Assembly: GCF_900113765.1 (NCBI RefSeq)
Contig: NZ_FOQO01000001.1
Coordinates: 744,001 to 808,000 of the forward strand
DNA length: 64,000 bases
Source of the DNA: Parapedobacter indicus
GTDB lineage: Bacteria; Bacteroidota; Bacteroidia; Sphingobacteriales; Sphingobacteriaceae
Direction of reading: 5' to 3'
Positions 25,883-34,273 of the stretch are shown piece by piece. The notes beneath the pieces are model-generated. The model saw nothing but the letters and a program-made list of their open reading frames with translations. It did not search any database and had not been told where the DNA came from. Each line of letters starts with the position of its first letter. Position 1 is the stretch's first letter. Both the position numbers and the translations under genes were made by a program.

Positions 25883-27194
25883 GTCTTAATTTCCTTAAAT
25901 CTCCGAGAAACGGAATAGCACCAAATCGGCCAGAAAGATACCCCTTTCTTATGTCCAAATCGGGTCTTACATTATATTCACTCAATGGATACAGATGGGT
26001 AGCTCCCTCTTTATTTTTTTCTGCAAACCATATTTCATCTTGTCTAAATAAATCCAAATCCAAGAGGTTCGACTCATGTGTGGTAAAAATCAATTGGCCA
26101 ACTTTATTTGGATTATCTTGTATCTGCGCAACAAATTCTTTTAATAAAGTAGGATGTATGCTTTGGTCGATTTCATCAATCATGACGGTTATTGGAAATT
26201 TTTCCAAAATATACAGAACTGGAATAAAATCAATCAATCTCAACGTTCCATCAGACTCATCAAAAAGTTCAAACTTGACTTTTTTTCCAGATGGGGTCAT
26301 GTGATAAGATACTACTTTTTTGATTACTGGCTTCCCGTCCTCGAGCATAGCGACAGCATTTTTGCTATCTCCAACACGTTCCATTTCCCCAGATTTTATC
26401 AATTTTAGAATCCTGTCTTTTTCGTGCTTGTTGTCCTCGCCAAAATATTGATCGAAGTCAAGTGTTTGGATATCCAATTCTTTTATTCCAGTATCGAATT
26501 TGCTTATAAGACCATTTGTGAAAGACTTGAAATCTTCATCATCGATAAAACTATATGTTAGACCGGCATATTGCATTCCGGGCAAGATTACAATCAAGCC
26601 TTTCTCGATCCACTTGTAGGCCCGATTGATTTCCTTGAATTTCTTGTCCTTAACCAACGAAATAAATGGAACACTTGGCTCTAGAAGATCTTCCTCATAT
26701 ACTTGGATGAGCAATCGATCCTTTTGACTTTTCAGATATTTGGGTGCCATATTTATTTTAGTATTCCCAGATTTATCAATCTTTCTTTCAAAAATGAGAT
26801 CATCGTCCTTTTTCCCATAATTTAAAAGATATAGCCATTCTTCTTGAATAGTACTACCTATGAAGACCATACCATAAGAGTAACCTACTTCTTCGATAAG
26901 AAATTCTACTTCAAGTGTTGAGGGTCTTTCATCTTCTGATAATTTAAATGATACATCATCATTAAAACTGTCGAGAGATCCTGCCGTCACAAGCTCCGAT
27001 AAAAAATTAATGGCTAAGATCAGATTTGATTTCCCTGCACCGTTAGCACCATAAATGACGGCACTTTTTAAAATGTCGACTTTTGGGAATGAATATACAT
27101 GGTTTGGATGCCGTCTTACATCCCCTGTCAACATATTAAATTCTGTCTCATCCTTGAAAGACAGGAAATTGTCCGCTACAAATCTAATTAACAT
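25860..27194 (-). CDS. AAA15-family ATPase, partner of RloB (AbiL-type)
   Basis: 444 residues. FVADNFLSFKDETEFNML opens the protein, as in SMC-like AAA15 ATPases. Walker A GANGAGKSN is at residues 49-57, Walker B ITVMIDEIDQSIHP near 345, and the H-loop-like FTTHESNLLD near 378. These ATPases sense an invader cue and unleash the TOPRIM partner. The gene is first in the minus-strand operon and diverges from the SIR2-pAgo gene across 157 bp. Intact. Confidence 0.85.
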   Translation of the reverse strand: MLIRFVADNFLSFKDETEFNMLTGDVRRHPNHVYSFPKVDILKSAVIYGANGAGKSNLILAINFLSELVTAGSLDSFNDDVSFKLSEDERPSTLEVEFLIEEVGYSYGMVFIGSTIQEEWLYLLNYGKKDDDLIFERKIDKSGNTKINMAPKYLKSQKDRLLIQVYEEDLLEPSVPFISLVKDKKFKEINRAYKWIEKGLIVILPGMQYAGLTYSFIDDEDFKSFTNGLISKFDTGIKELDIQTLDFDQYFGEDNKHEKDRILKLIKSGEMERVGDSKNAVAMLEDGKPVIKKVVSYHMTPSGKKVKFELFDESDGTLRLIDFIPVLYILEKFPITVMIDEIDQSIHPTLLKEFVAQIQDNPNKVGQLIFTTHESNLLDLDLFRQDEIWFAEKNKEGATHLYPLSEYNVRPDLDIRKGYLSGRFGAIPFLGDLRKLRLEEYAEE

Positions 27195-27312
27195 TTTCGT
27201 CGTTGTTTGTATGTAAAAACGATTATATCGCTATGATGTTGTTTAAAAAATATTATTTTTTGTAATTTTGATGCAAGTATAACGAAAAAATCGTTGTAAA
27301 TATAAAAATTTG

Positions 27313-27320
27313 TACATTTG
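27313..27320 (+). promoter_or_regulatory. Possible -7 box TACATTTG of the pAgo gene
   Basis: TACATTTG fits the Bacteroidota -7 consensus TAnnTTTG and lies 32 bp before the SIR2-pAgo ATG in the divergent gap 27195-27351. No TTTG lies at the exact -33 spacing, so support is partial. A small inverted repeat AACGA-N5-TCGTT occurs at 27281-27295. Confidence 0.35.
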
Positions 27321-27351
27321 TAACGGTATGAATTTTAAGAAATAGGATTCA

Positions 27352-30300
27352 ATGAGCAACAATTACATATTAGAACTTGATCAGTTCATTAGGTCGGTGG
27401 AGATCAGCAAAACGGATTTTTTTACTGTACTCCTTGGTGCGGGTGCCTCTATTAACTCTGGTATAAAGTCTGCTGACGAATGTGTGTGGGAATGGAAAAG
27501 AGATATCTACGCCTCAAAGGCAACAACACACAAACTTGGTAAATTAGATGATAAGTCTGAACAGGTGAGACAAGCTGTACAGACATGGCTCGATAATGAA
27601 GGTATTTATCCCGATGCAGGTTCAATAGAAGAGTACTCTTTTTACATAGAAAAATGCTTTCCAATTGAAGATGATCGCCGTAAATATTTCCAACGTTTAT
27701 GCGAAAGAAAAGAACCCTCTGTTGGTTATAAGTTATTGTGCTTGCTTAGTGAATTGGGTACAGTCAAATCGATATGGACTACAAACTTCGATGATCTCTG
27801 TCGTGACGCAGCCATAAAGACTGGCAACACAATTATCGACGTCACGTTGGATTCGGTTGAAAGAATTATTCGCCCAATTAATACATCTGAATTGCTATTG
27901 ATAAAATTACATGGTGACTACAAGTATGGACAGCTGAAAAATACCGACGAAGAGTTAAAGACTCAAGACGAAACATTCAGATCACATTTGATAGATTATT
28001 TGAAAGATAAGCATCTTATTGTTTCAGGTTATAGTGGCAGAGATAAATCTATCATGTCTGCGTTAAAAGAAAGTTATTCCAAGCAAGGATCAGGAAGATT
28101 ATACTGGTGCGGGTACGGACAGAATCCGTCGGATGAAGTCCTTGATTTGATAACTTGGGCGAGACAACATGGACGTTCTGCTTTTTATATACCAACAGAT
28201 GGCTTTGACAAGCTGATGATAAGTTTGGCAAAGGAATGTTGTAAAGATCATACTAAATTAGTTGAAAAATTTAGCGATTGCCTAAAGGCTGAAAAGCAAG
28301 AAATTAATCGTTCTCCGTTTTCTATTGAGACAGGGAAATTGAATGCCATAATTAAAGGAAATCTTTTTCCTCTCAAATTACCAAAGGAGGCCTTTCAATT
28401 CCAGTCAGATTTGGCCACGGGGTTACAGCCATGGAAAGAGATTAAAAACTTGGTTAAGCCCTATTCTATAGTTGCCGTTCCACATAGAGGTTACGTATGG
28501 GCGTTGGGAACATTATCCGATATAAACACGTGTTTTGAAGGACATATTGAAGGATCGATAACACGCGCACCAATTGATAATTTAGAATTGTGGAAAGACA
28601 CAGCAATATACAATCTTTTGTTATCATCCTTAACGAGAGCATTGTCAGCGCCTAAGGGATTGCGTTCAAACGGAAAAAACTTGATCTGGAAAACCGAGCC
28701 CACGTCTCATAGGATATTCCAAAATATCATGTATTCCACGCATGAAGCCATAAGGTTGTCAATCACAACTGACGGAAAACGCTATTATTTATCATTATTA
28801 CCCGATTTCAGAATAAATTCCGATGATCCAAATGCGAAAATTTCTAAGGAAGTTAGGCAGGACGTAGGTAGGACCTATTTCGATAAGTTAAGAAACAAAG
28901 CCTTTGACGAATATTTATTTTCATGGAGAAAACTGTTGTTGAAAGGTTCTAACGATAAATTGCTCGTAGAGTATCCACATTCCTCTGCATCTGGATTCAA
29001 TTTCGAAATCTACCGATTGCCTTTATTTTCGAAGGTTTCTCAGTCAGGAAACAAACCGGAGATACAACTTAGCGAAAAATTCCCTAAAGCCGTATTGCAT
29101 TTTAATGGTATTCAATATAAAGAGCCAGAGTTAGCTTTTTCTCCTAAAAATGCTGCTATGAGTGTAGTTCCAAAGGATTTTCATCCCATGAGAGGACTGA
29201 AAGACAATGCTCCATCGGACAGTGGATTAACAGGTCATTTATATGACGAAAAAATAAACTTGGGTGTGATTTGCCCTCGTGAAGACAGCCAAGCATTTTC
29301 GAAGTTTCTGAATCAACACAATACAATAATCAGTTCAAATAATAAAAATGCCGATTATCTTATCGACTATCCGGGTTTTTTTAATGTATATAAAGTCAGT
29401 CTGAATATACCTTTAGTTGATTCGGAAAATTGGTTAACTTGTCCTGAACCGACAATCAAATCTTCTCTGAAAGAAACTGCTTTTGACCTTCGGGATAAAA
29501 TCATCAATAGAATCGACCAACAAATTAAGAATGAAGTTAAAAAGGTTATTGTAATTTATATACCGGATAGATGGCTATCCTATACTTCGTTTCAAGAGGA
29601 AAATGAAGATTTCGATCTGCACGATTATATCAAAGCTTATTGTGCGGAAAAGGGTGTGGCCACACAATTCATTCAACAGGATACAATTAATAGCGTTTTG
29701 CAGTGTCAAATCAATTGGTGGCTATCACTGTCCTACTATGTCAAGTCTTTACGTACGCCTTGGGTATTAGAAAACTTGGATAAAAGTACCGCTTTTGCAG
29801 GCATAGGGTATAGCGTTTCAAATAAAAAATCAGCCAGAGGCAGTATTGTTTTGGGGTGCAGTCATATCTATAACTCAGAGGGTCAGGGATTAAAATACAA
29901 GCTCTCAAAGGTTGAAGACCAATTGTATTGGGACAAACAAGACAGACCCCATTTGTCTTATAATGACGCTTTTCGATTTGGCTTATCCATAAAGGAACTT
30001 TTCTTTAATGCAATGGATGAACTCCCTAAACGGGTCGTCGTTCACAAGAGGAACTATTTTACTCAGGACGAAATCAATGGGCTAAAGGACAGTTTGCTTA
30101 GTAACGGTGTAACAAACATCGATTTAATAGAGGTAAACTTTGCCGATGATATCCGTTTTTTGGCTACTAAAATAGCAGTAGGGATGCCGCAAGCGGATGA
30201 TTATGCCGTTCCAAGAGGGACCTGTATTGCTTTCGACGAGTATTCAGCATTTCTATGGACACATGGTATTGTTCCATCCGTTAGGAATCAGGCTTGGCGG

Positions 30301-30537
30301 TACTATTTAGGAGGGAAATATATACCAGGCCCGCTAAAAATCACGAAACATTATGGAGAAAGTAACATTGGAACCATTGCCAACGAAATTCTCGGTTTGA
30401 CAAAAATGAATTGGAATTCATTCGATTTATATAGTCAATTACCAGCTACTTTGAATTCCTCCAATGAAATTGCAAGAATTGGACGTCTACTTTCTAAGCG
30501 TGATGGAATAACCTATGACTACCGATATTTTATTTAA
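27352..30537 (+). CDS. Single-chain SIR2-APAZ-PIWI prokaryotic Argonaute
   Basis: 1061 residues. The SIR2 domain (about 1-290) has VLLGAGAS (about 26-33), TTNFDDL (about 142), KLHGDY with the catalytic-type His (about 185) and VSGYSGRD, so NAD-hydrolysis residues look intact. The middle (about 310-620) fits an APAZ/N-like region. The C-terminal MID-PIWI part has PRGTCIAFDEYSAFLWTHGIVPSV and LGLTKMNWNSFDLYSQLPATL. At the first catalytic Asp of PIWI there is AGIGYSV, and at the third HKRNYF, so slicing is unlikely. The predicted mode is guide-directed recognition of invader nucleic acid that triggers NAD depletion, as in SPARSA. A helicase gene follows after 18 bp. Confidence 0.85.
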   Translation: MSNNYILELDQFIRSVEISKTDFFTVLLGAGASINSGIKSADECVWEWKRDIYASKATTHKLGKLDDKSEQVRQAVQTWLDNEGIYPDAGSIEEYSFYIEKCFPIEDDRRKYFQRLCERKEPSVGYKLLCLLSELGTVKSIWTTNFDDLCRDAAIKTGNTIIDVTLDSVERIIRPINTSELLLIKLHGDYKYGQLKNTDEELKTQDETFRSHLIDYLKDKHLIVSGYSGRDKSIMSALKESYSKQGSGRLYWCGYGQNPSDEVLDLITWARQHGRSAFYIPTDGFDKLMISLAKECCKDHTKLVEKFSDCLKAEKQEINRSPFSIETGKLNAIIKGNLFPLKLPKEAFQFQSDLATGLQPWKEIKNLVKPYSIVAVPHRGYVWALGTLSDINTCFEGHIEGSITRAPIDNLELWKDTAIYNLLLSSLTRALSAPKGLRSNGKNLIWKTEPTSHRIFQNIMYSTHEAIRLSITTDGKRYYLSLLPDFRINSDDPNAKISKEVRQDVGRTYFDKLRNKAFDEYLFSWRKLLLKGSNDKLLVEYPHSSASGFNFEIYRLPLFSKVSQSGNKPEIQLSEKFPKAVLHFNGIQYKEPELAFSPKNAAMSVVPKDFHPMRGLKDNAPSDSGLTGHLYDEKINLGVICPREDSQAFSKFLNQHNTIISSNNKNADYLIDYPGFFNVYKVSLNIPLVDSENWLTCPEPTIKSSLKETAFDLRDKIINRIDQQIKNEVKKVIVIYIPDRWLSYTSFQEENEDFDLHDYIKAYCAEKGVATQFIQQDTINSVLQCQINWWLSLSYYVKSLRTPWVLENLDKSTAFAGIGYSVSNKKSARGSIVLGCSHIYNSEGQGLKYKLSKVEDQLYWDKQDRPHLSYNDAFRFGLSIKELFFNAMDELPKRVVVHKRNYFTQDEINGLKDSLLSNGVTNIDLIEVNFADDIRFLATKIAVGMPQADDYAVPRGTCIAFDEYSAFLWTHGIVPSVRNQAWRYYLGGKYIPGPLKITKHYGESNIGTIANEILGLTKMNWNSFDLYSQLPATLNSSNEIARIGRLLSKRDGITYDYRYFI

Positions 30538-30555
30538 CAAACCAATATAAAAATT

Positions 30556-31806
30556 ATGGCGTATTTCTCCTCAAACTATAACCGGATTAATTATCCAATA
30601 AGCGACGGTGCTACTCCCGGATTACGTAACGCTCAAATTGGAGCGATTCACGCGATAGGGGCTCATTTTTCTATACACGATAAAGAACCTGCTTTGATTG
30701 TAATGCCAACTGGATCAGGAAAGACTGCTGTTCTAAATCTCTCAGCGTATTTATTGCGGGCTAATCGAGTTTTGGTCATTAGTTCCAGTGTTTTGGTTAG
30801 GGGACAGATTAAAAATGAATTTTCTACTTTAAAGACTTTAAAAGAATCGTCTGTCTTTGCGAAAGATATTCCGACACCGACTGTTAAGGAAATTAGATCC
30901 CCGATTAAGTCTATGGAAGAGTGGGAAGCCCTTAAAGATTTTGATGCGGTTATTGGCATACCTAATAGTATAAACGAGGGCATTAACCTTGCGTTTGGCC
31001 CACCTAAGAATTTATTCGATTTAATCTTGGTGGATGAAGCACATCACGTTCCCGCTTTCACTTGGACTAATATCATCGAAGCATTTCCTCACGCAAAAAA
31101 AATATTCTTTACTGCTACACCATTTCGGCGTGATAAGCGTGAAATCAAGGGAAAGATTGTATTCAGTTACCCTCTATCAAAGGCATATGAGGATAAAATT
31201 TTCGGAGATTTAGGATATTATCCTGTTTTGCCAAATAATGAGCATCCTGATTTAGCGATAGCTAAAGCTACAGAAGCTGTTTTTAAGGAAGACAAAGAAG
31301 CAGGCTTACGACATTTCATTATGGTTAGAACAGAAACAAAGGAACATGCCGATGCTTTGGATACACTTTATAAAGAGAATACCTCATTAAGTCTTATTAA
31401 AGTTGATAGTACCAAAACCTATAGTTTTATTAAGAAAACCATCGAAAAACTAAAAGCGGGAGAACTCGACGGTATCATCTGTGTGGATATGTTAGGCGAA
31501 GGCTTTGATTTTCCAAATTTAAAAATTGCAGCGATACACAGCCCCAAAAAGTCTTTAGCGAACACGATGCAATTTATAGGAAGATTTGCCCGAACGAATG
31601 CTGCTGATATCGGTGAAGCAAAATTTTTGGCTATTCCAAGCGATATAGAGATAGGTAAAAAAAGATTATATGCGGAGGGCGCGATTTGGAACGATATCAT
31701 TAAAAATTTAAGTCAAGAAGTGGTTGATGCGGAAGACGAAATAAAACGCACACTCGATACATTTCATCGTAAAAAGGAGGTGGATCAGGGAAAACAGATT
31801 TCATTT
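30556..31806 (+). pseudogene. Helicase of the pAgo operon, 5' part (interrupted)
   Basis: 417 codons of the original gene; as it stands the frame runs on to a stop at 31830 inside the transposon end. Superfamily 2 motifs are complete: I MPTGSGKTA (about 50-58), II VDEAHH (about 159), III FTATPFRRD (about 184), MLGEGFDFP, and VI QFIGRFART (about 338). The frame resumes exactly at 34274 once the transposon and one TTTCATTT copy are removed, giving 970 residues. The intact N-terminal helicase core could still be made as a 424-residue truncated protein. Confidence 0.9.
31799..31806. repeat. Target site duplication, left copy (TTTCATTT)
   Basis: The 8 bases directly outside the left terminal repeat equal the 8 bases directly outside the right one (34266-34273). 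An 8-bp duplication is the known mark of IS1595-family transposition. Confidence 0.92.
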
Positions 31807-31933
31807 CTGATTCTCCGCAAACACACCTAATATTTTTAGTATATTAGCGCTCAAAAAGCAGGGATTATGAACATATTCAGTTTTACGGCTCATTTCGGTT
31901 CGGAGGAAGATTGTCGTTTGCATTTCAAGGAGC
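31807..31933 (+). repeat. Left 127-bp terminal inverted repeat
   Basis: Begins CTGATTCTCCGCAAACACAC and includes the first codons of the transposase. Identical base for base to the reverse complement of 34139-34265. Confidence 0.93.
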
Positions 31934-32775
31934 AGCGTGATAAGGAAGGGGTTGTCTGCAAGCGATGCGGGGGCACTTCCCATTATTGGTTACAGGGTAA
32001 ATGGAGTTATGAATGCAAAGGTTGCCGTTTCCGCACCTCGTTGCGCAGCGGTACGATCATGGAGAGCTCCAAGCTGCCGTTTCTGGTGTGGTACAAAACG
32101 ATGTTCCTGATGAGTTGCACAAAAAAGGGATTCTCCACCAACGAACTCCAGAAGCAATTAGGATTGAAGCGTTACGAACCGGTATGGGCGATGGTACACA
32201 AACTCCGCAGGGCGATGGGCAACCGGGATGCAAGGTATACACTGGAAGGGATGATAGAACTGGATGAGGGTTACTTTTCGGTGGCCAGTAAGGAAATCGA
32301 GCGAGGCAAGGGTACACGTGGCCGGGGAGCCGAGGGAAAGCAGAACGTTGCGGTGATGGCCGAAAGCACCCCGTTGGAAGATATCGAAACGGGCAAAAAG
32401 GAGAAGCATGTGCGTTATTTCAAGGCCAGGGTACTGGATAGCCATCAAAGTGAAGGAATCAACGGCGTGGTCAGGGACTGCATGGAGGATGATGCCATCG
32501 TATTTTCGGACAAAAGCACTTCTTACGTTGACATCTCCGATCTGGTGGAATTGCACGTCACCGAGAAATCAGACGCCAAAACCACCAAGGAAACACTCAA
32601 ATGGGTGCATATCGCAATCAGTAATGCAAAACGGACATTGCTGGGCAACTACCATAAAATCAAAAGGAAATACTTACAGTTGTATCTCAACGAGTTTATT
32701 TACAAATTAAACAGACGGTATTTTGGAGACAAACTCTTTGACAGACTAGTAATTGCGAATATAACAGGTGCATAA
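31867..32775 (+). CDS. IS1595-family transposase (ISXO2-like)
   Basis: 302 residues. An N-terminal zinc ribbon (VCKRCGG at about 32-38 and CKGC at about 56-59) precedes a DDE-type ISXO2-like domain. ELDEGYFSV near 136 likely holds the first acidic residue, and VFSDKSTSYVD near 218 the second. Full length with no frameshift, so the transposon may still be able to move. The first 67 bases of the gene are repeated in the inverted right end of the composite element. Confidence 0.9.
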   Translation: MNIFSFTAHFGSEEDCRLHFKEQRDKEGVVCKRCGGTSHYWLQGKWSYECKGCRFRTSLRSGTIMESSKLPFLVWYKTMFLMSCTKKGFSTNELQKQLGLKRYEPVWAMVHKLRRAMGNRDARYTLEGMIELDEGYFSVASKEIERGKGTRGRGAEGKQNVAVMAESTPLEDIETGKKEKHVRYFKARVLDSHQSEGINGVVRDCMEDDAIVFSDKSTSYVDISDLVELHVTEKSDAKTTKETLKWVHIAISNAKRTLLGNYHKIKRKYLQLYLNEFIYKLNRRYFGDKLFDRLVIANITGA

Positions 32776-32846
32776 ACGGATAATCAGAATCTTTAAACAT
32801 CCTAATTAACTACCTGCGGATTTTAGGTATTATTATAGAAGCCCCC

Positions 32847-33662
32847 ATGAATAAATCGCTCATCATTTTCGGCATCGTCAACATAACCTCGGACAGTTTC
32901 TCCGATGGAGGCCGGTATCTGGCGCCAGACGCAGCCATTGCGCAGGCGCGTAAGCTGATGGCCGAGGGGGCAGATGTGATCGACCTCGGTCCGGCATCCA
33001 GCAATCCCGACGCCGCGCCTGTTTCGTCCGACACAGAAATCGCGCGTATCGCGCCGGTGCTGGACGCGCTCAAGGCAGATGGCATTCCCGTCTCGCTCGA
33101 CAGTTATCAACCCGCGACGCAAGCCTATGCCTTGTCGCGTGGTGTGGCCTATCTCAATGATATTCGCGGTTTTCCAGACGCTGCGTTCTATCCGCAATTG
33201 GCGAAATCATCTGCCAAACTCGTCGTTATGCATTCGGTGCAAGACGGGCAGGCAGATCGGCGCGAGGCACCCGCTGGCGACATCATGGATCACATTGCGG
33301 CGTTCTTTGACGCGCGCATCGCGGCGCTGACGGGTGCCGGTATCAAACGCAACCGCCTTGTCCTTGATCCCGGCATGGGGTTTTTTCTGGGGGCTGCTCC
33401 CGAAACCTCGCTCTCGGTGCTGGCGCGGTTCGATGAATTGCGGCTGCGCTTCGATTTGCCGGTGCTTCTGTCTGTTTCGCGCAAATCCTTTCTGCGCGCG
33501 CTCACAGGCCGTGGTCCGGGGGATGTCGGGGCCGCGACACTCGCTGCAGAGCTTGCCGCCGCCGCAGGTGGAGCTGACTTCATCCGCACACACGAGCCGC
33601 GCCCCTTGCGCGACGGGCTGGCGGTATTGGCGGCGCTGAAAGAAACCGCAAGAATTCGTTAA
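32847..33662 (+). CDS. sul2: Sulfonamide-resistant dihydropteroate synthase Sul2
   Basis: 271 residues. FGIVNITSDSFSDGG is the DHPS pterin-binding motif, GMGFFLGAAPETSLSV and SVSRKSFLRALTGR are further signatures, and the sequence agrees throughout with the Sul2 I remember from RSF1010-type plasmids. Sul2 makes dihydropteroate in the presence of sulfonamides, bypassing the blocked host FolP. The gene is clearly more GC-rich than its surroundings, as expected for a recent import of proteobacterial origin. No Bacteroidota TTTG/TAnnTTTG promoter is obvious directly upstream, so expression here is uncertain. Confidence 0.97.
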   Translation: MNKSLIIFGIVNITSDSFSDGGRYLAPDAAIAQARKLMAEGADVIDLGPASSNPDAAPVSSDTEIARIAPVLDALKADGIPVSLDSYQPATQAYALSRGVAYLNDIRGFPDAAFYPQLAKSSAKLVVMHSVQDGQADRREAPAGDIMDHIAAFFDARIAALTGAGIKRNRLVLDPGMGFFLGAAPETSLSVLARFDELRLRFDLPVLLSVSRKSFLRALTGRGPGDVGAATLAAELAAAAGGADFIRTHEPRPLRDGLAVLAALKETARIR

Positions 33663-33748
33663 CTGCACATTCGGGATATTTCTCTATATTCGCGGTTCAG
33701 CAGGCATGTCCCCTTTGAGGGCGACCCGACGACAGGATAATCGACCTT

Positions 33749-33990
33749 ATGGTGCGCAAATATTTCGGCACAGACGGTATTCGTGGCAAAGCCAACGAAG
33801 GCGCGATGACGGCGGAAACCGCCTTGCGCGTCGGCATGGCGGCTGGCCGTGTCTTTCGTCGCGGTGACCACCGCCATCGTGTCGTGATCGGCAAGGATAC
33901 GCGCCTGTCGGGCTATATGCTTGAACCCGCGCTCACAGCCGGTTTCACCTCGATGGGCATGGACGTATTCCTTTTTGGCCCGCTGCCGAC
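33749..33990 (+). pseudogene. glmM: Truncated phosphoglucosamine mutase (glmM')
   Basis: The first 80 or so residues are GlmM ([35 protein letters not shown]). The match stops after FGPLPT, where full-length GlmM continues PAVA. This fragment is the usual passenger of sul2, taken along when sul2 was mobilised. It lacks the catalytic serine region and cannot be functional. Confidence 0.92.
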
Positions 33991-34138
33991 AACGTATAGG
34001 AAGAATAAACGCCCTTTTCACCCAAGTCCAACAGCTTTGGACCGCAGTTGACTCTTTCGACACCCCTGCGATGCAACCCAATCCGGCTGACGGGGAGCCA
34101 GCAACGCTGAAAATTTACCCTCCTCTTTCCCACTAGCG
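33991..34138. other. Fragment with an ISCR/IS91-like terIS end
   Basis: Directly at the glmM break, the minus strand reads GCGTTTATTCTTCCTATACG (33993-34012), very like the terIS of ISCR/IS91-family elements as I remember it. sul2 with glmM cut by ISCR2 is a well-known arrangement, so these 148 bp are probably the residual end of ISCR2. No gene in it. Confidence 0.45.
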
Positions 34139-34265
34139 GCTCCTTGAAATGCAAACGACAATCTTCCTCCGAACCGAAATGAGCCGTAAAACTGAATATG
34201 TTCATAATCCCTGCTTTTTGAGCGCTAATATACTAAAAATATTAGGTGTGTTTGCGGAGAATCAG
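34139..34265 (-). repeat. Right 127-bp terminal inverted repeat
   Basis: Inverted solo copy of the IS1595 left end, containing the first codons of a truncated transposase. It provides the right boundary of the composite transposon. Confidence 0.93.
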
Positions 34266-34273
34266 TTTCATTT
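34266..34273. repeat. Target site duplication, right copy (TTTCATTT)
   Basis: Second copy of the 8-bp duplication flanking the composite transposon; see 31799-31806. Confidence 0.92.

Larger units (their letters stand above)
31807..32787 (+). mobile_element. IS1595-family insertion sequence
   Basis: 981 bp. The left end starts CTGATTCTCCGC; the right end (32763-32787) ends in GGATAATCAG and matches the complement of the left end at 17 of 25 positions. One transposase gene fills the element. Confidence 0.82.
31807..34265. mobile_element. IS1595-type composite transposon carrying sul2
   Basis: 2459 bp bounded by 127-bp perfect inverted repeats and an 8-bp target duplication. Contents in order: a complete IS1595-like element (31807-32787), sul2, a truncated glmM, a short ISCR-like end fragment, and an inverted copy of the IS left end. 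Both outer ends are therefore left-type ends, and the unit moved as one piece into the helicase gene. Confidence 0.92.
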
